Below, one piece after another: positions 45,303 through 56,563 of a stretch of 64,000 nucleotides of DNA (position 1 is the stretch's first letter; each line of letters starts with the position of its first letter). The position numbers and the translations under genes were made by a program. Under the pieces are notes generated by a model. It did not search any database and was not told where the DNA came from. It saw nothing but the letters and a program-made list of their open reading frames with translations. The DNA is from Gluconobacter roseus NBRC 3990 (lineage in GTDB: Bacteria > Pseudomonadota > Alphaproteobacteria > Acetobacterales > Acetobacteraceae), in contig NZ_BJLY01000004.1 of assembly GCF_006538885.1 (NCBI RefSeq), forward strand, positions 186,001-250,000, read 5' to 3'.

Positions 45303-48300
45303 ATGAACGAACTCATGAAGATCCTGGGTCAGACCGGCCAGTCGGTGACCTTCGACCAGATCAAGATCCAGCTCGCTTCCAGCGAGCAGGTGCGGTCGTG
45401 GTCTTACGGCGAAATCAAGAAGCCGGAGACCATCAACTACCGGACGTTCAAGCCTGAGCGTGACGGTCTGTTCTGTGCTCGTATCTTTGGCCCGATCAAG
45501 GATTACGAGTGCCTCTGTGGCAAGTACAAGCGGATGAAGTTCCGCGGTATTGTCTGCGAAAAATGCGGTGTGGAAGTCACGCTGGCCAAGGTGCGCCGTG
45601 AGCGCATGGGCCATATCGAACTGGCTTCCCCGGTTGCACATATCTGGTTCCTGAAGTCCCTGCCGAGCCGCATCGCCACGATGCTGGATCTGCCGCTCAA
45701 GGACGTCGAGCCGGTTCTGTATTTCGAGAAGTTCCTGGTGCTCGACAAGGGCGTCTGTGAATCCGATCAGATCGATTCTTATAAGAACGGCAAGAAACGC
45801 GACCAGTACCTGCTAGACGAAATCCGCTGCGAAGACCTGCTGGATGAATATCCGGATGCGGGCATCGACGTCGGAATCGGTGCGGAAGCCATCAAGCGCG
45901 CGCTCTCCAGCTACGACTGGGGTATTCCGAACGACCAGGAACGCGACCTGAGCCTCGCGGCGAAAGAAAAGGGCCTGCCGGATCCGTTCGACTATGACGC
46001 TGACGTCATGGAAGGCGATTCCGAGAAGACCATGATGCGCAAGAAGCTGCGCAAGGCGACCTCGGAAGCCGCGCGCAAGAAGCTCGTCAAGCGTCTGAAG
46101 CTGGTCGAAGCCTTTGTGGAAAGCGGCTCGCGTCCGGACTGGATGATCATGGACATCGTCCCAGTCATTCCGCCGGAACTGCGTCCGCTGGTGCCGCTGG
46201 ATGGCGGCCGTTTCGCGACGTCTGATCTGAACGACCTGTATCGCCGCGTCATCAACCGTAACAACCGTCTGAAGCGGCTGATCGAGCTGCGTGCGCCGGA
46301 CATCATTGTCCGCAACGAAAAGCGCATGCTGCAGGAAGCTGTTGACGCCCTGTTCGACAACGGCCGTCGTGGTCGTGCCATCACGGGGGCCAACAAGCGT
46401 CCGCTGAAGTCGCTGTCCGACATGCTGAAGGGCAAGCAGGGCCGCTTCCGTCAGAACCTGCTCGGAAAGCGCGTCGACTATTCCGGCCGTTCGGTCATCG
46501 TGGTCGGTCCGGAGCTGAAGCTGCATCAGTGCGGTCTTCCGAAGAAGATGGCGCTCGAGCTATTCAAGCCGTTCATCTACTCGAAGCTCGAGAAGTACGG
46601 TCACGCCACCACCATCAAGGCTGCAAAACGCATGGTGGAGAAGGAACGTCCGGAAGTCTGGGATATCCTCGAAGAGGTGATCCGCGAGCATCCGGTCATG
46701 CTGAACCGTGCGCCGACGCTTCATCGTCTGGGTATCCAGGCGTTCGAGCCGACGCTGATCGAAGGCAAGGCCATCCAGCTTCACCCGCTGGTCTGCACCG
46801 CGTTCAACGCCGACTTCGACGGTGACCAGATGGCCGTTCACGTGCCGCTGTCGCTTGAAGCGCAGCTTGAAGCCCGCGTACTGATGATGTCCACGAACAA
46901 CATCCTCAGCCCCGCGAACGGCAAGCCGATCATCGTGCCGTCCCAGGATATCGTTCTGGGTCTGTATTACCTGAGCCTTGAGGTTCCGGAATACCGCGAG
47001 ACGCCGGACGAAGCTGTCATCAAGGATGGCAAGGTCGTCACGGCTGCTCCACCGGCCTATTCGGATGTTGCTGAAATCGAAAGTGCCATGCTTTCGGGCT
47101 CGTTGAAGCTGCATGACAAGATCCGTCTGCGCCTGCCGACGGTTGATGCCGATGGCAAGCCCGTGCGTCAGACGATTCTGACGACACCGGGTCGTGCCCT
47201 GATCGCGCAGATCCTGCCGAAGCATCAGGCCATCCCGTTCAGCCTGATCAACAAGCAGCTGACGAAGAAGAACGTGTCCGACGTGATCGACACGGTCTAT
47301 CGTCACTGTGGTCAGAAAGAAGCGGTGATCTTCTGTGACCGCCTGATGGGACTTGGTTTCCGTCACGCAGCCCGCGCCGGCATTTCCTTCGGCAAGGATG
47401 ACATGATCATCCCGGAAGCCAAGGCAACGCTGGTTGGCAAGACGTCGGAAGAGGTCAAGGAGTTCGAGCAGCAGTATCAGGACGGTCTGATCACGGCTGG
47501 CGAGCGCTACAACAAGGTGGTGGATGCCTGGTCACGCTGCACGGACGAAGTCCAGGCCGCGATGCTCAAGGAAATCTCCAAGCAGGTCATCGGTAAGCCA
47601 ACGAACTCGGTCTGGATGATGAGCCACTCCGGTGCCCGTGGATCGCCGGCCCAGATGAAGCAGCTCGCCGGTATGCGCGGCCTGATGGTGAAGCCTTCGG
47701 GCGAGATCATCGAGCAGCCGATTATCGCGAACTTCAAGGAAGGCCTGTCGGTTCTCGATTACTTCACCTCCAGCCACGGTGCCCGTAAGGGGCTTGCGGA
47801 TACGGCGCTGAAGACCGCGAACTCGGGTTACCTGACGCGTCGTCTCGTCGACGTGGCGCAGGACTGCATCATTGTCGAGCCGGATTGCGGTACGGAACGC
47901 GGTCTGACGGTCCGTGCGGTCATGGATAGCGGCGAAGTCGTCGCGTCCCTGTCCGAACGTATCCTGGGCCGTACGCTGCCCAAGGACATCGTGCATCCGG
48001 TTACGCAGGACGTTATCCTGCCGCGTAACACGCTGATCGAGGAAGCCGAGGCTGAACTGATCGAGAAGGCAGGCGTGGAAAGCGTTGATATCCGCTCGGT
48101 CCTGACCTGTGACAGCCGCGTGGGCATCTGTGCTCACTGCTATGGCCGTGATCTTGCTCGCGGTACGCCGGTCAACATTGGTGAAGCTGTTGGCGTTATT
48201 GCCGCTCAGTCCATCGGTGAGCCGGGTACCCAGCTGACGATGCGTACCTTCCATATTGGTGGTGCAGCAACGCGTGGCGCCGAGCAGTCCACGGTCGAAG

Positions 48301-49622
48301 CATCCCGCGACGGTATTGTGACGATCAAGAACCGGAACGTCGTCGAGAACTCGCAGAAGGTTCTGGTTGTGATGTCGCGTAACTGCGAGATCCTGCTGAC
48401 CGACGAGAACGGCGTGGAACGTGCCCGCTACCGTGTGCCTTATGGTGCGCGTCTGATGGTCTCGGAAGGCGAAGCGGTGACGCGGACCCAGAAGATGGCC
48501 GAGTGGGACCCGTACACCCTGCCAATCATCACCGAGCAGGCTGGTACCGTCGAGTATCTGGACCTGATCGACAGCATCACGCTCGTTGAGCGCATGGATG
48601 AAGTCACGGGCCTGAGCTCGAAGGTCGTCGTTGACTACAAGCAGGCAGCGAAGGGTGTGGATCTGCGTCCGCGTCTGCAGCTCAAGGATGCTTCCGGCAA
48701 CGTCGTCAAGCTCGCCAATGGCAATGACGCCCGCTACTTCCTCTCGCCTGACAGTATTCTGTCGGTGGAGAACGGAGCAGAGGTTAATGCCGGTGACGTG
48801 CTGGCCCGTATTCCCCGCGAAGGGTCCAAGACGCGTGACATTACGGGTGGTCTGCCGCGTGTGGCAGAACTGTTCGAGGCACGTCGTCCGAAGGATCATG
48901 CGATCATCGCCGAAGGTGAAGGCCGCATCGAATTCGGGAAGGACTACAAGTCCAAGCGCTGCGTCATCGTCAAGAACGACGATACGGGCGAAGAGACCCA
49001 GTACCTCATCCCGAAGGGCAAGCACGTTTCCGTTCAGGAAGGCGACTTTGTCCAGAAGGGCGATCCGCTGGTCGACGGTCCGCGCGTGCCGCATGACATT
49101 CTCAAGGTCATGGGCGTCGAGGCTCTGTCCGGCTATCTCGTCAACGAGATCCAGGACGTCTATCGACTGCAGGGCGTGAAGATCAATGACAAGCACATCG
49201 AAGTCATTGTTCGTCAGATGCTGCAGAAGGTTGAGATCCTTGAACCGGGCGATTCGACCTACCTGATTGGCGAGACGGTGGACCGTATTGAGTACGAGGG
49301 TGAAAACCAGCGTCTCATGGAGAACGGGGATACGCCTGCAAGGGCCATGCCGGTTCTGCAGGGCATCACCAAGGCGTCTCTGCAGACGCAGTCCTTCATC
49401 TCGGCGGCCTCCTTCCAGGAGACCACACGTGTCCTCACGGATGCGGCAACGTCGGGCAAGGTGGATACGCTCAACGGTCTGAAGGAGAACGTGATTGTCG
49501 GGCGTCTGATCCCGGCAGGAACGGGCAGCGTGATGAACCGCCTGCGGGGCATCGCTGCAAGCCAGGACCGTCAGCGCGTCGGCGGAACATCTCCCGCAGC
49601 TGTGGAAGATGCCGCAGAATGA
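45303..49622 (+). CDS. rpoC: RNA polymerase beta' subunit
   Basis: A 1439-aa protein. The N-terminal zinc ribbon is [20 protein letters not shown], the catalytic metal site is [18 protein letters not shown], and the second zinc site has [19 protein letters not shown]. The clamp, bridge helix and trigger-loop regions ([20 protein letters not shown]) follow in order. ATG 45303 ([10 protein letters not shown]) matches the family start; a TTG five codons earlier is possible. The gene ends with a small extension rich in Ala and Glu, and a hairpin follows at 49629. Confidence 0.97.
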   Translation: MNELMKILGQTGQSVTFDQIKIQLASSEQVRSWSYGEIKKPETINYRTFKPERDGLFCARIFGPIKDYECLCGKYKRMKFRGIVCEKCGVEVTLAKVRRERMGHIELASPVAHIWFLKSLPSRIATMLDLPLKDVEPVLYFEKFLVLDKGVCESDQIDSYKNGKKRDQYLLDEIRCEDLLDEYPDAGIDVGIGAEAIKRALSSYDWGIPNDQERDLSLAAKEKGLPDPFDYDADVMEGDSEKTMMRKKLRKATSEAARKKLVKRLKLVEAFVESGSRPDWMIMDIVPVIPPELRPLVPLDGGRFATSDLNDLYRRVINRNNRLKRLIELRAPDIIVRNEKRMLQEAVDALFDNGRRGRAITGANKRPLKSLSDMLKGKQGRFRQNLLGKRVDYSGRSVIVVGPELKLHQCGLPKKMALELFKPFIYSKLEKYGHATTIKAAKRMVEKERPEVWDILEEVIREHPVMLNRAPTLHRLGIQAFEPTLIEGKAIQLHPLVCTAFNADFDGDQMAVHVPLSLEAQLEARVLMMSTNNILSPANGKPIIVPSQDIVLGLYYLSLEVPEYRETPDEAVIKDGKVVTAAPPAYSDVAEIESAMLSGSLKLHDKIRLRLPTVDADGKPVRQTILTTPGRALIAQILPKHQAIPFSLINKQLTKKNVSDVIDTVYRHCGQKEAVIFCDRLMGLGFRHAARAGISFGKDDMIIPEAKATLVGKTSEEVKEFEQQYQDGLITAGERYNKVVDAWSRCTDEVQAAMLKEISKQVIGKPTNSVWMMSHSGARGSPAQMKQLAGMRGLMVKPSGEIIEQPIIANFKEGLSVLDYFTSSHGARKGLADTALKTANSGYLTRRLVDVAQDCIIVEPDCGTERGLTVRAVMDSGEVVASLSERILGRTLPKDIVHPVTQDVILPRNTLIEEAEAELIEKAGVESVDIRSVLTCDSRVGICAHCYGRDLARGTPVNIGEAVGVIAAQSIGEPGTQLTMRTFHIGGAATRGAEQSTVEASRDGIVTIKNRNVVENSQKVLVVMSRNCEILLTDENGVERARYRVPYGARLMVSEGEAVTRTQKMAEWDPYTLPIITEQAGTVEYLDLIDSITLVERMDEVTGLSSKVVVDYKQAAKGVDLRPRLQLKDASGNVVKLANGNDARYFLSPDSILSVENGAEVNAGDVLARIPREGSKTRDITGGLPRVAELFEARRPKDHAIIAEGEGRIEFGKDYKSKRCVIVKNDDTGEETQYLIPKGKHVSVQEGDFVQKGDPLVDGPRVPHDILKVMGVEALSGYLVNEIQDVYRLQGVKINDKHIEVIVRQMLQKVEILEPGDSTYLIGETVDRIEYEGENQRLMENGDTPARAMPVLQGITKASLQTQSFISAASFQETTRVLTDAATSGKVDTLNGLKENVIVGRLIPAGTGSVMNRLRGIAASQDRQRVGGTSPAAVEDAAE

Positions 49623-49628
49623 AGAACA

Positions 49629-49698
49629 GGATCCCTGCTTTAAACAGGGCAGGGATCCGTTCAGCCCGATTCCGCAAACTTTCGGGGCAGAATCGGGC
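49629..49698 (+). terminator. Two hairpins after rpoC
   Basis: GGATCCCTGC (49629-49638) pairs with GCAGGGATCC (49649-49658). A second stem pairs GCCCGATTC (49664-49672) with GAATCGGGC (49690-49698). Neither is followed by a long T run, so these may be Rho-assisted or processing structures rather than a strict intrinsic terminator. They separate the rpoBC transcript from the str promoter. Confidence 0.5.
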
Positions 49699-49715
49699 CA
49701 TTTCGGCTGAACCAC

Positions 49716-49744
49716 TTGACTTGGCGTCGAACCCTTCGTAGGTT
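49716..49744 (+). promoter_or_regulatory. Sigma-70 promoter of the str (rpsL) operon
   Basis: TTGACT at 49716-49721, a 17-base spacer, then TAGGTT at 49739-49744, directly followed by CCGCGCCCTCGGC, a GC-rich discriminator of the kind linked to stringent control. It implies a long 5' leader for rpsL. Confidence 0.7.
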
Positions 49745-49999
49745 CCGCGCCCTCGGCTCCTGCCTTCCCGGAAGGCTGAAAAAGCCGACGAAGTTTAAAG
49801 AATCGCATGCGGTGCCGCTATTCTCTTCCGGGGGAAAATGCCAAGGCCGTACGCTAAAGAGAGAAGGGAACAGTTCAGGCTGTTTCCTTTTCACGATGTG
49901 GAAATGGCAGGCGGTCCTACCGCATGTCGGTTGGAACAAATGTCACGACAGAAACAGCAATGTTGCTGTCTGAAATAGGACAAGGATTGGGAAGGGCGC

Positions 50000-50371
50000 A
50001 TGCCGACCATCAACCAGTTGATCGCGAACGGCCGTGAGCCGGCCGCAAAGCGGAACAAGGTCCCCGCACTGCAGGGCTGCCCGCAGAAGCGCGGCGTTTG
50101 CACGCGTGTGTATACCGTAACGCCGAAGAAGCCGAACTCCGCTCTGCGTAAGGTCGCCAAGGTGCGTCTGACCAACGGGTATGAGGTCGTGAGCTACATT
50201 CCGGGTGAAGGCCACAACCTTCAGGAACACAGTGTTGTTCTGATCCGTGGTGGCCGCGTGAAGGATCTTCCTGGCGTCCGTTATCACATCCTGCGTGGTG
50301 TGCTTGATACACAGGGTCTCGCCAAGCGTCGTCAGCGTCGTTCGCTGTATGGCGCGAAGCGTCCGAAGTAA
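50000..50371 (+). CDS. rpsL: 30S ribosomal protein S12
   Basis: A 123-aa decoding-site protein. It starts [20 protein letters not shown]. The invariant [20 protein letters not shown] and [20 protein letters not shown] contain the Lys and Pro residues where streptomycin-resistance changes arise in other bacteria; here they are wild-type-like. The ribosome site is GGGAAGGG. First gene of the str operon. Confidence 0.98.
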   Translation: MPTINQLIANGREPAAKRNKVPALQGCPQKRGVCTRVYTVTPKKPNSALRKVAKVRLTNGYEVVSYIPGEGHNLQEHSVVLIRGGRVKDLPGVRYHILRGVLDTQGLAKRRQRRSLYGAKRPK

Positions 50372-50383
50372 GAGGTATTTGGA

Positions 50384-50860
50384 ATGAGTCGCCGTCACCG
50401 CGCTGTAAAGCGCGAGATCCTTCCCGATCCGAAGTTCGGAGACGTCGTCATCACGCGCTTCATGAATGCGCTGATGTATGATGGTAAGAAATCCACTGCC
50501 GAAGGCATCGTTTACGGTGCCCTCGAAGTCATGCGCCGCCGCGGCGGCACGACTGCAGATCCGGTGGCCATGTTCCACTCGGCTCTGGACAACGTGAAGC
50601 CTGCGGTTGAAGTCCGCTCGCGTCGCGTCGGTGGCGCAACCTATCAGGTTCCGGTTGAAGTCCGCGCCGAGCGCCGTCAGGCTCTCGCGATCCGCTGGCT
50701 GATCGATGCCTCCCGCAAGCGTGGCGAGAACACGATGCAGGAGCGTCTGTCCAACGAACTGATGGATGCGGTCAACAACCGTGGCTCCGCTGTCAAGAAG
50801 CGCGAAGACACGCACCGCATGGCTGAAGCCAACAAGGCATTCAGCCACTATCGCTGGTAA
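50384..50860 (+). CDS. rpsG: 30S ribosomal protein S7
   Basis: A 158-aa primary 16S rRNA-binding protein of the 30S head. [40 protein letters not shown] and the C-terminal [20 protein letters not shown] are diagnostic. It starts 12 bases after rpsL. The next gene on this strand is tuf, not the expected fusA. Confidence 0.98.
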   Translation: MSRRHRAVKREILPDPKFGDVVITRFMNALMYDGKKSTAEGIVYGALEVMRRRGGTTADPVAMFHSALDNVKPAVEVRSRRVGGATYQVPVEVRAERRQALAIRWLIDASRKRGENTMQERLSNELMDAVNNRGSAVKKREDTHRMAEANKAFSHYRW

Positions 50861-50975
50861 TCAGAACCGGTTAAAGGGCTTCCGGCAGTGTCTCGATCTT
50901 CGGATCCGGCACTGACTGGTTTGAACTTTCAGTCTTACTCCCGTTCCAGGTGGAGCGGGGTTTTGGAGAAAGACG

Positions 50976-52166
50976 ATGGCAAAGGCTAAATTCGAGCGGA
51001 CGAAGCCGCACTGCAACATCGGCACCATCGGTCACGTCGATCACGGCAAGACCTCGCTGACTGCTGCAATCACCAAGACGCTGGCAAAGACCGGCGGCGC
51101 CACCTACAGTGCGTACGACCAGATAGACAAGGCTCCGGAAGAGCGCGCCCGTGGTATCACCATTTCCACGGCTCACGTTGAGTACGAGACGGCTGACCGT
51201 CACTACGCTCACGTCGACTGCCCGGGTCATGCTGACTATGTGAAGAACATGATCACGGGTGCAGCTCAGATGGACGGCGCGATCCTCGTCGTGTCCGCTG
51301 CTGATGGTCCGATGCCGCAGACCCGCGAGCACATCCTGCTTGCCCGTCAGGTTGGCGTGCCGGCACTGGTCGTGTTCCTGAACAAGGTTGACCAGGTTGA
51401 CGATCCGGAGCTGCTCGAGCTCGTGGAAATGGAAGTTCGTGAACTTCTGTCTTCCTACCAGTTCCCGGGCGACGATATCCCCATCATCAAGGGCTCTGCT
51501 CTTGTGACGCTGGAAGATGGCGATCCGGCCATCGGTGAAGACCGCGTTCTCGAGCTGATGACGCAGGTTGACGCCTACATCCCGCAGCCGGAGCGTCCGG
51601 TTGACCGTCCGTTCCTGATGCCGATCGAAGACGTGTTCTCGATCTCGGGTCGTGGTACGGTTGTCACGGGTCGTGTCGAGCGTGGCGTTGTTAACGTCGG
51701 TGACGAAGTCGAAATCGTTGGCCTGAAGGACACCATCAAGACGACCGTTACGGGCGTTGAAATGTTCCGCAAGCTGCTCGATCGCGGTGAAGCCGGTGAC
51801 AACATCGGTGCGCTGGTTCGTGGCACGAAGCGTGAAGACGTCGAGCGTGGCCAGGTTCTGGCAAAGCCCGGCTCCATCACGCCGCACAAGAAGTTCAAGG
51901 CTGAGGCTTACATCCTCACGAAGGAAGAGGGTGGCCGTCACACGCCGTTCTTCACGAACTACCGCCCGCAGTTCTATTTCCGTACGACCGACGTTACGGG
52001 CGTCGTGACGCTGCCGGAAGGCACGGAAATGGTCATGCCGGGTGACAACGTTGCCATGGATGTGGAGCTGATTGCTCCGATCGCCATGGACGAAGGCCTG
52101 CGCTTCGCTATCCGCGAAGGTGGCCGTACCGTGGGTGCCGGTGTGGTTTCTTCCATCACCGCCTAA
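50976..52166 (+). CDS. tuf: Elongation factor Tu
   Basis: A 396-aa GTPase that delivers aminoacyl-tRNA to the ribosome. G1 is [15 protein letters not shown]3 [21 protein letters not shown]4 NKVD and G5 KGSAL. Domain II has [13 protein letters not shown], and the kirromycin/tRNA surface at the C-terminus is intact. A ribosome site GGAG lies before the ATG. It follows rpsG by 115 bases, a longer gap than within the rest of the cluster. A strong terminator lies downstream. Confidence 0.98.
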   Translation: MAKAKFERTKPHCNIGTIGHVDHGKTSLTAAITKTLAKTGGATYSAYDQIDKAPEERARGITISTAHVEYETADRHYAHVDCPGHADYVKNMITGAAQMDGAILVVSAADGPMPQTREHILLARQVGVPALVVFLNKVDQVDDPELLELVEMEVRELLSSYQFPGDDIPIIKGSALVTLEDGDPAIGEDRVLELMTQVDAYIPQPERPVDRPFLMPIEDVFSISGRGTVVTGRVERGVVNVGDEVEIVGLKDTIKTTVTGVEMFRKLLDRGEAGDNIGALVRGTKREDVERGQVLAKPGSITPHKKFKAEAYILTKEEGGRHTPFFTNYRPQFYFRTTDVTGVVTLPEGTEMVMPGDNVAMDVELIAPIAMDEGLRFAIREGGRTVGAGVVSSITA

Positions 52167-52195
52167 GTCCTGCGTTTAGCCGTTGGCTTTGACAG

Positions 52196-52230
52196 CCCCG
52201 GTCAGATTTTTTCTGACCGGGGTTCCCTTT
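52196..52230 (+). terminator. Intrinsic terminator after tuf
   Basis: CCCCGGTCAGA, a TTTTT loop, then TCTGACCGGGG followed by TTCCCTTT: an eleven-pair perfect stem. The 3' T tract is interrupted, so some read-through to rpsJ may occur, but this marks the boundary between the str and S10 operons. Confidence 0.8.
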
Positions 52231-52285
52231 CAGGGGCAATGGCAGTAGGACGACACCCGAATTTTTGAGTTGGACGAACAAGAAC

Positions 52286-52594
52286 ATGGACAACCAGAAC
52301 ATCCGCATTCGCCTTAAGGCGTACGATCATCGCGTGCTGGACAACAGCACTAAGGAGATCGTAAACACGGCGAAGCGTACGGGTGCGCGGGTTCGGGGTC
52401 CGATCCCGCTGCCGACGCATATCGAACGGTTCACGGTGAACCGCTCGCCACACGTGGATAAGAAAAGCCGCGAACAGTTCGAAATTCGGACTCACCGCCG
52501 GCTGCTCGACATTGTCGAGCCGACCCCGCAGACCGTGGACGCCCTCATGAAGCTCGACCTCGCCGCTGGCGTGGACGTCGAGATCAAACTCTAA
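52286..52594 (+). CDS. rpsJ: 30S ribosomal protein S10
   Basis: A 102-aa protein, also known as transcription antitermination partner Nus[21 protein letters not shown] and [20 protein letters not shown] are typical. ATG 52286 is chosen; a TTG seven codons earlier is in frame but has no support. It opens the S10 operon 56 bases after the tuf terminator. No clear promoter was found in the gap. Confidence 0.96.
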   Translation: MDNQNIRIRLKAYDHRVLDNSTKEIVNTAKRTGARVRGPIPLPTHIERFTVNRSPHVDKKSREQFEIRTHRRLLDIVEPTPQTVDALMKLDLAAGVDVEIKL

Positions 52595-52604
52595 GGTCCA
52601 GACG

Positions 52605-53288
52605 ATGCGAACCGGATTGATTGCAAAGAAGCTGGGTATGACCCGGCTGTTTAAGGAAGATGGCACGCATGTGCCTGTGACGGTCCTTCACCTTGACAAT
52701 GTCGAGGTTGTGGATGCCCGCACGAACGAGCGCGATGGCTATACCGCCATTCAGCTCGGACTTGGTAATGCCAAGGTGAAGAATGTCACCAAGGCGAACC
52801 GTGGCCATTTCGCCCGGACCAAGGTCGAGCCAAAGAAGCATCTGGCAGAGTTCCGCGTCTCCGAAGACGCCCTGCTGGAAGCTGGAACCAAGCTGTCCGC
52901 TGCTCACTTCGTTGTGGGGCAGAAAGTTGACGTCACGGGCCAGAGCAAGGGCAAGGGTTTTGCGGGTGTTATGAAGCGTCATAACTTCGCAGGTCTCGAA
53001 GCGTCCCACGGCGTCTCCATCAGCCACCGTTCCCATGGTTCTACGGGCCAGCGCCAGGATCCTGGCAAGGTCTTCAAGGGAAAGAAGATGGCAGGTCACA
53101 TGGGTGACGAGCGTGTTACCACGCTGAACCTTGAGATCGCTGCCGTGGATGAAGAGCGCAACCTGATCATGGTCAGGGGTGCAATTCCTGGTGCGAAGAA
53201 CGGCCTTGTGCTGATTCGCGATGCAATCAAGAAGGCTCGCCATGCTGATGCGCCGTATCCGGCAGCAACAGTGGCGGCCGCCGGTTGA
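52605..53288 (+). CDS. rplC: 50S ribosomal protein L3
   Basis: A 227-aa assembly-initiating 23S-binding protein. [20 protein letters not shown], the [20 protein letters not shown] loop with the Gln that is methylated in other bacteria, and [17 protein letters not shown] are present. It starts 10 bases after rpsJ. The C-terminus has a family-typical Ala-rich tail. Confidence 0.97.
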   Translation: MRTGLIAKKLGMTRLFKEDGTHVPVTVLHLDNVEVVDARTNERDGYTAIQLGLGNAKVKNVTKANRGHFARTKVEPKKHLAEFRVSEDALLEAGTKLSAAHFVVGQKVDVTGQSKGKGFAGVMKRHNFAGLEASHGVSISHRSHGSTGQRQDPGKVFKGKKMAGHMGDERVTTLNLEIAAVDEERNLIMVRGAIPGAKNGLVLIRDAIKKARHADAPYPAATVAAAG

Positions 53289-53299
53289 GGACGAGGGGC

Positions 53300-53914
53300 A
53301 TGGAATACGATATCAAGACCCTCGATAACGGTAGCGCAGGCTCTGTCGCGCTTCCGGAAGAGATTTTCGCGGTCACGCCGCGCTCTGACATCATGGCACG
53401 TGTTGTGCACTGGCAGCTCGCAAAGCGCCGTGCCGGTACGCACCGTACGAAGGGCATGGGTGAGATTTCTGGCACGACCAAGAAGCCTTACCGCCAGAAG
53501 GGCACAGGTTCTGCCCGTCAGGGCTCCCTGCGTGCACCGCAGTTCCGTACGGGTGGCGTTGTCCATGGTCCGGTCGTTCGCGACCACGGCTATGATCTTC
53601 CCAAGAAGGTCCGTCGTCTCGGCCTGATCTGCGCCCTGTCGCAGAAGGCAGCCGAGGGCAAGCTGATCGTTCTCGATGCAGCCAACGGTGTCACCAAGAC
53701 CCGTGAAGCCGCAGCGAAGATCAAGGCCCTGGGCTGGACGTCCGCGCTGATCGTTGATGGCGCTGTTGACGAGCAGTTTGCTCGCGCAATCGCCAATCTG
53801 CCGAAGATCGACGTTCTGCCGACCATTGGTGCAAACGTCTATGACATCCTCAACCACGACGTGCTGGTCATCACCCGCGCCGGTCTTGAGGGTCTTAAGG
53901 AGCGTCTGGCATGA
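53300..53914 (+). CDS. rplD: 50S ribosomal protein L4
   Basis: A 204-aa exit-tunnel protein. The tunnel loop reads [20 protein letters not shown] and the C-terminal globular part has [20 protein letters not shown]. The ATG at 53300 has a GAGGGG site 11 bases after the rplC stop. An upstream in-frame start overlapping rplC is less likely. In some bacteria L4 also represses its own operon; no S10 leader structure was verified here. Confidence 0.96.
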   Translation: MEYDIKTLDNGSAGSVALPEEIFAVTPRSDIMARVVHWQLAKRRAGTHRTKGMGEISGTTKKPYRQKGTGSARQGSLRAPQFRTGGVVHGPVVRDHGYDLPKKVRRLGLICALSQKAAEGKLIVLDAANGVTKTREAAAKIKALGWTSALIVDGAVDEQFARAIANLPKIDVLPTIGANVYDILNHDVLVITRAGLEGLKERLA

Positions 53915-54252
53915 CCACCAATACCGTCATGAACGCACACAAGACGGCACAGAACATGTCGCAGGAAGCCCTGTACGACGTGGTCCGTGCACCGCTGATC
54001 ACCGAAAAGGCTACGCTTCTTTCCGAGCGTAACCAGGTGGTGTTCAAGGTCGCTCCCGGTGCGACGAAGCCTCAGATCAAGGCTGCGGTTGAGAAGCTCT
54101 TCAACGTGAAGGTTACCGGCGTGAACACGCTGGTCCAGAAGGGCAAGGTCAAGCGCGTCAAGGGTCGTCCCGGCCGTCGCTCGGACATCAAGAAGGCGTA
54201 TGTACAGCTTGCTGAAGGTCAGTCCATTGACCTTACAGCCAAGCTGGGCTGA
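53911..54252 (+). CDS. rplW: 50S ribosomal protein L23
   Basis: A 113-aa protein at the tunnel exit that docks SRP and trigger factor. [20 protein letters not shown] and [20 protein letters not shown] identify it. The first 20 residues are an extension before the conserved core. An internal ATG (MNAHKTAQN) at 53929 could be the real start, but 53911 overlaps rplD by ATGA and has a GGAG-type site. Confidence 0.94.
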   Translation: MTTNTVMNAHKTAQNMSQEALYDVVRAPLITEKATLLSERNQVVFKVAPGATKPQIKAAVEKLFNVKVTGVNTLVQKGKVKRVKGRPGRRSDIKKAYVQLAEGQSIDLTAKLG

Positions 54253-54268
54253 CGCGGGGTAGGATACC

Positions 54269-55099
54269 ATGGCACTCAAGCACTTTAATCCCACGACGCC
54301 GAGCACACGCGGCACCGTGCTGATTGACCGCAGCGAGCTCTTCAAGGGCAAGCCGGTCAAGCAGCTGACGGAAGGCAAGAACAAGTCGGGCGGCCGTAAC
54401 AATCACGGTCGTACCACGGTTCGCTTCCGTGGCGGCGGGCACAAGCAGTCCTATCGTTATGTGGACTTCAAGCGTCGCAAGTTCGATGTGGCCGCAACGG
54501 TCGAGCGTCTCGAATACGATCCGAACCGCACGGCATTCATTGCGCTGATCAAGTATGAAGATGGCGAGCTCGCCTACATCCTTGCTCCGCAGCGCGTGAA
54601 GGTTGGCGATCGCGTCATCTCCGGCGCCCACACGGACGTCAAGCCTGGCAACGCAATGCCGCTGGGTGCAATGCCGGTCGGAACGATCGTGCATAACATC
54701 GAGCTGAAGCAGGGCGCCGGTGGCAAGCTGGCCCGCTCCGCTGGCACGTATGCCCAGCTGGTTGGTAAGGACGCCGGCTACGCGCAGGTCAAGCTGCAGT
54801 CCGGTGAGCTGCGTCTTGTTCGCGGTGAATGCATGGCAACCGTTGGTGCCGTGTCCAACCCGGACAACATGAACCAGCACATGGGCAAGGCCGGCCGTTC
54901 CCGCTGGCTCGGACGTCGCCCGCACAACCGTGGCGTTGTCATGAACCCGGTTGACCATCCGCATGGTGGTGGTGAAGGCCGGACCTCTGGTGGCCGTCAT
55001 CCGGTTACGCCGTGGGGTGTTCCGACCAAGGGTTACAAGACGCGTGTTAACAAGAAGACGGATAGCCTGATCATCCGTCGCCGTAAGTCCGGCAAGTAA
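54269..55099 (+). CDS. rplB: 50S ribosomal protein L2
   Basis: A 276-aa protein next to the peptidyl-transferase centre. [20 protein letters not shown] and the C-terminal [20 protein letters not shown], including the functionally important His, are intact. It starts 16 bases after rplW with a GGGGTAGGA site. Confidence 0.98.
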   Translation: MALKHFNPTTPSTRGTVLIDRSELFKGKPVKQLTEGKNKSGGRNNHGRTTVRFRGGGHKQSYRYVDFKRRKFDVAATVERLEYDPNRTAFIALIKYEDGELAYILAPQRVKVGDRVISGAHTDVKPGNAMPLGAMPVGTIVHNIELKQGAGGKLARSAGTYAQLVGKDAGYAQVKLQSGELRLVRGECMATVGAVSNPDNMNQHMGKAGRSRWLGRRPHNRGVVMNPVDHPHGGGEGRTSGGRHPVTPWGVPTKGYKTRVNKKTDSLIIRRRKSGK

Positions 55100-55115
55100 G
55101 AGGGGGCAAACAGAG

Positions 55116-55394
55116 ATGGCACGTTCCGTCTGGAAGGGCCCGTTCGTTGACGGGTATCTGTTCGGTAAGGCTGAAGCGTCCCGCGCTTCGGGTCGTAATG
55201 AAGTGATCAAGATCTGGTCGCGTCGTTCGACGATCCTTCCGCAGTTCGTCGGGCTTACGTTCGGCGTCTATAATGGTCACAAGTTCCTGCCTGTGCAGGT
55301 CACGGAGAACATGGTCGGTCACAAGTTCGGTGAGTTCTCGCCGACGCGGACCTACACCGGTCATGGCTCTGACAAGAAGTCGAAGCGGGGCTGA
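55116..55394 (+). CDS. rpsS: 30S ribosomal protein S19
   Basis: A 92-aa 30S head protein. [20 protein letters not shown] and [20 protein letters not shown] match the family. It starts 16 bases after rplB and ends 2 bases before rplV. Confidence 0.97.
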   Translation: MARSVWKGPFVDGYLFGKAEASRASGRNEVIKIWSRRSTILPQFVGLTFGVYNGHKFLPVQVTENMVGHKFGEFSPTRTYTGHGSDKKSKRG

Positions 55395-55396
55395 AA

Positions 55397-55825
55397 ATGA
55401 GCAAGCCGAAGCACATCCGCACGCTCGCTGATACGGAAGCGCAGGCAGTTGCCCGCAACATCCGCGTCAGCCCGCGCAAGCTGAACCTGGTCGCGGCAAT
55501 GATCCGCAACCAGCCGGCTGACAAGGCTATCGCCGCTCTGACCTTCTCGCGTCGTCGTATCGCGCAGCAGGTCAAGAAGACTCTTGAGAGCGCCGTGGCC
55601 AACGCTGAAAACAATCACCAGCTCGATGTCGATCAGCTGGTGGTCAAGACGGCAGAAGTGGGCAAGTCCATCGTCATGAAGCGTTTCCACGCTCGTGGCC
55701 GTGGCCGTTCCGCTCGCGTCGAGAAGTTCTTCAGCCACCTGAAGATTGTTGTTGCCGAGCGTGCAGAAGCACCGGAAGAGACGAAGCCGTCTCGCGGAAC
55801 CAACAAAGAGCAGAAGGCAGCCTGA
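55397..55825 (+). CDS. rplV: 50S ribosomal protein L22
   Basis: A 142-aa protein that lines the exit tunnel. [20 protein letters not shown] and [20 protein letters not shown] (the end of the tunnel hairpin) are conserved. A 25-residue charged extension at the C-terminus is longer than in E. coli but common in Alphaproteobacteria. Confidence 0.97.
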   Translation: MSKPKHIRTLADTEAQAVARNIRVSPRKLNLVAAMIRNQPADKAIAALTFSRRRIAQQVKKTLESAVANAENNHQLDVDQLVVKTAEVGKSIVMKRFHARGRGRSARVEKFFSHLKIVVAERAEAPEETKPSRGTNKEQKAA

Positions 55826-55828
55826 TCC

Positions 55829-56506
55829 ATGGGACACAAGGTCAATCCGATCGGGCTTCGGCTCGGCGTCAACCGTACCTGGGGCAGCCGCTGGTACGCC
55901 GGTCAAGACTACGCACGTCTGCTGCATGAAGACCTGAAGCTTCGTGCATTCCTGCGTCGCAAGCTGTCCGGCGCAGGCGTGTCCCGCGTTGTTATCGAGC
56001 GTCCGGCCAAGAAGCCCCGCGTGACGATCTACGCCGCCCGTCCGGGCGTCGTGATCGGCAAGAAGGGCCAGGACATCGACGCGCTCCGCAAGGAACTGAG
56101 CCGTATGGCGAAGACCGACGTGGCGCTGAACATCGTCGAGATCCGCAAGCCGGAAATCGATGCGACCCTCGTTGCCGAGAACATTGCTCAGCAGCTGGAA
56201 CGTCGTGTTGCTTTCCGTCGTGCCATGAAGCGCGCAATTCAGTCCGCAATGCGTCTTGGTGCCCAGGGCATCCGGATCACCTGCGGTGGTCGTCTGGGTG
56301 GTGCTGAAATCGCTCGTGCCGAAAAGTATCGTGAGGGACGTGTTCCCCTGCATACGCTTCGTGCCGACATCGATTACGGTACGGCAACGGCCAAGACAAC
56401 GTATGGCACCTGCGGTGTGAAGGTATGGATCTTCAAGGGTGAGATCCTGGCTCATGACCCGCTGGCACAGGATCGTCGTGCTGCGGAGCAGGCTCCCCAG
56501 CGCTAA
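55829..56506 (+). CDS. rpsC: 30S ribosomal protein S3
   Basis: A 225-aa mRNA-entry protein. [20 protein letters not shown], the KH-domain GxxG loop [20 protein letters not shown] and the C-terminal [20 protein letters not shown] are present. It starts 3 bases after rplV. A GAAA-capped hairpin follows the stop. Confidence 0.97.
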   Translation: MGHKVNPIGLRLGVNRTWGSRWYAGQDYARLLHEDLKLRAFLRRKLSGAGVSRVVIERPAKKPRVTIYAARPGVVIGKKGQDIDALRKELSRMAKTDVALNIVEIRKPEIDATLVAENIAQQLERRVAFRRAMKRAIQSAMRLGAQGIRITCGGRLGGAEIARAEKYREGRVPLHTLRADIDYGTATAKTTYGTCGVKVWIFKGEILAHDPLAQDRRAAEQAPQR

Positions 56507-56507
56507 G

Positions 56508-56529
56508 ACTGTGAGCGAAAGCTCACAGT
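56508..56529 (+). other. GNRA-capped hairpin between rpsC and rplP
   Basis: ACTGTGAGC-GAAA-GCTCACAGT is a perfect nine-pair stem with a stable GAAA tetraloop, starting two bases after the rpsC stop. There is no T tract, so it is unlikely to be a terminator. It may stabilise or mark a processing end inside the operon mRNA. The 57-base gap here is long for this operon. Confidence 0.8.
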
Positions 56530-56563
56530 TCCATTGCTGGTGCTGATTTGAGGATTTAACAAC

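Larger units (their letters stand above)
49623..49999. other. 377-bp intergenic region between rpoC and rpsL
   Basis: It contains the post-rpoC hairpins, the str promoter at 49716-49744 and then about 255 bases of untranslated leader up to the rpsL ATG. Short open frames exist (for example 49716-49973), but they lack conserved character. Nothing else was recognised. Confidence 0.6.

Noticed and set aside
47532-49808. A 758-codon antisense frame over rpoC
   Set aside because: Same cause as over rpoB; low-complexity His/Arg/Asp-rich translation, with no ribosome site or family.
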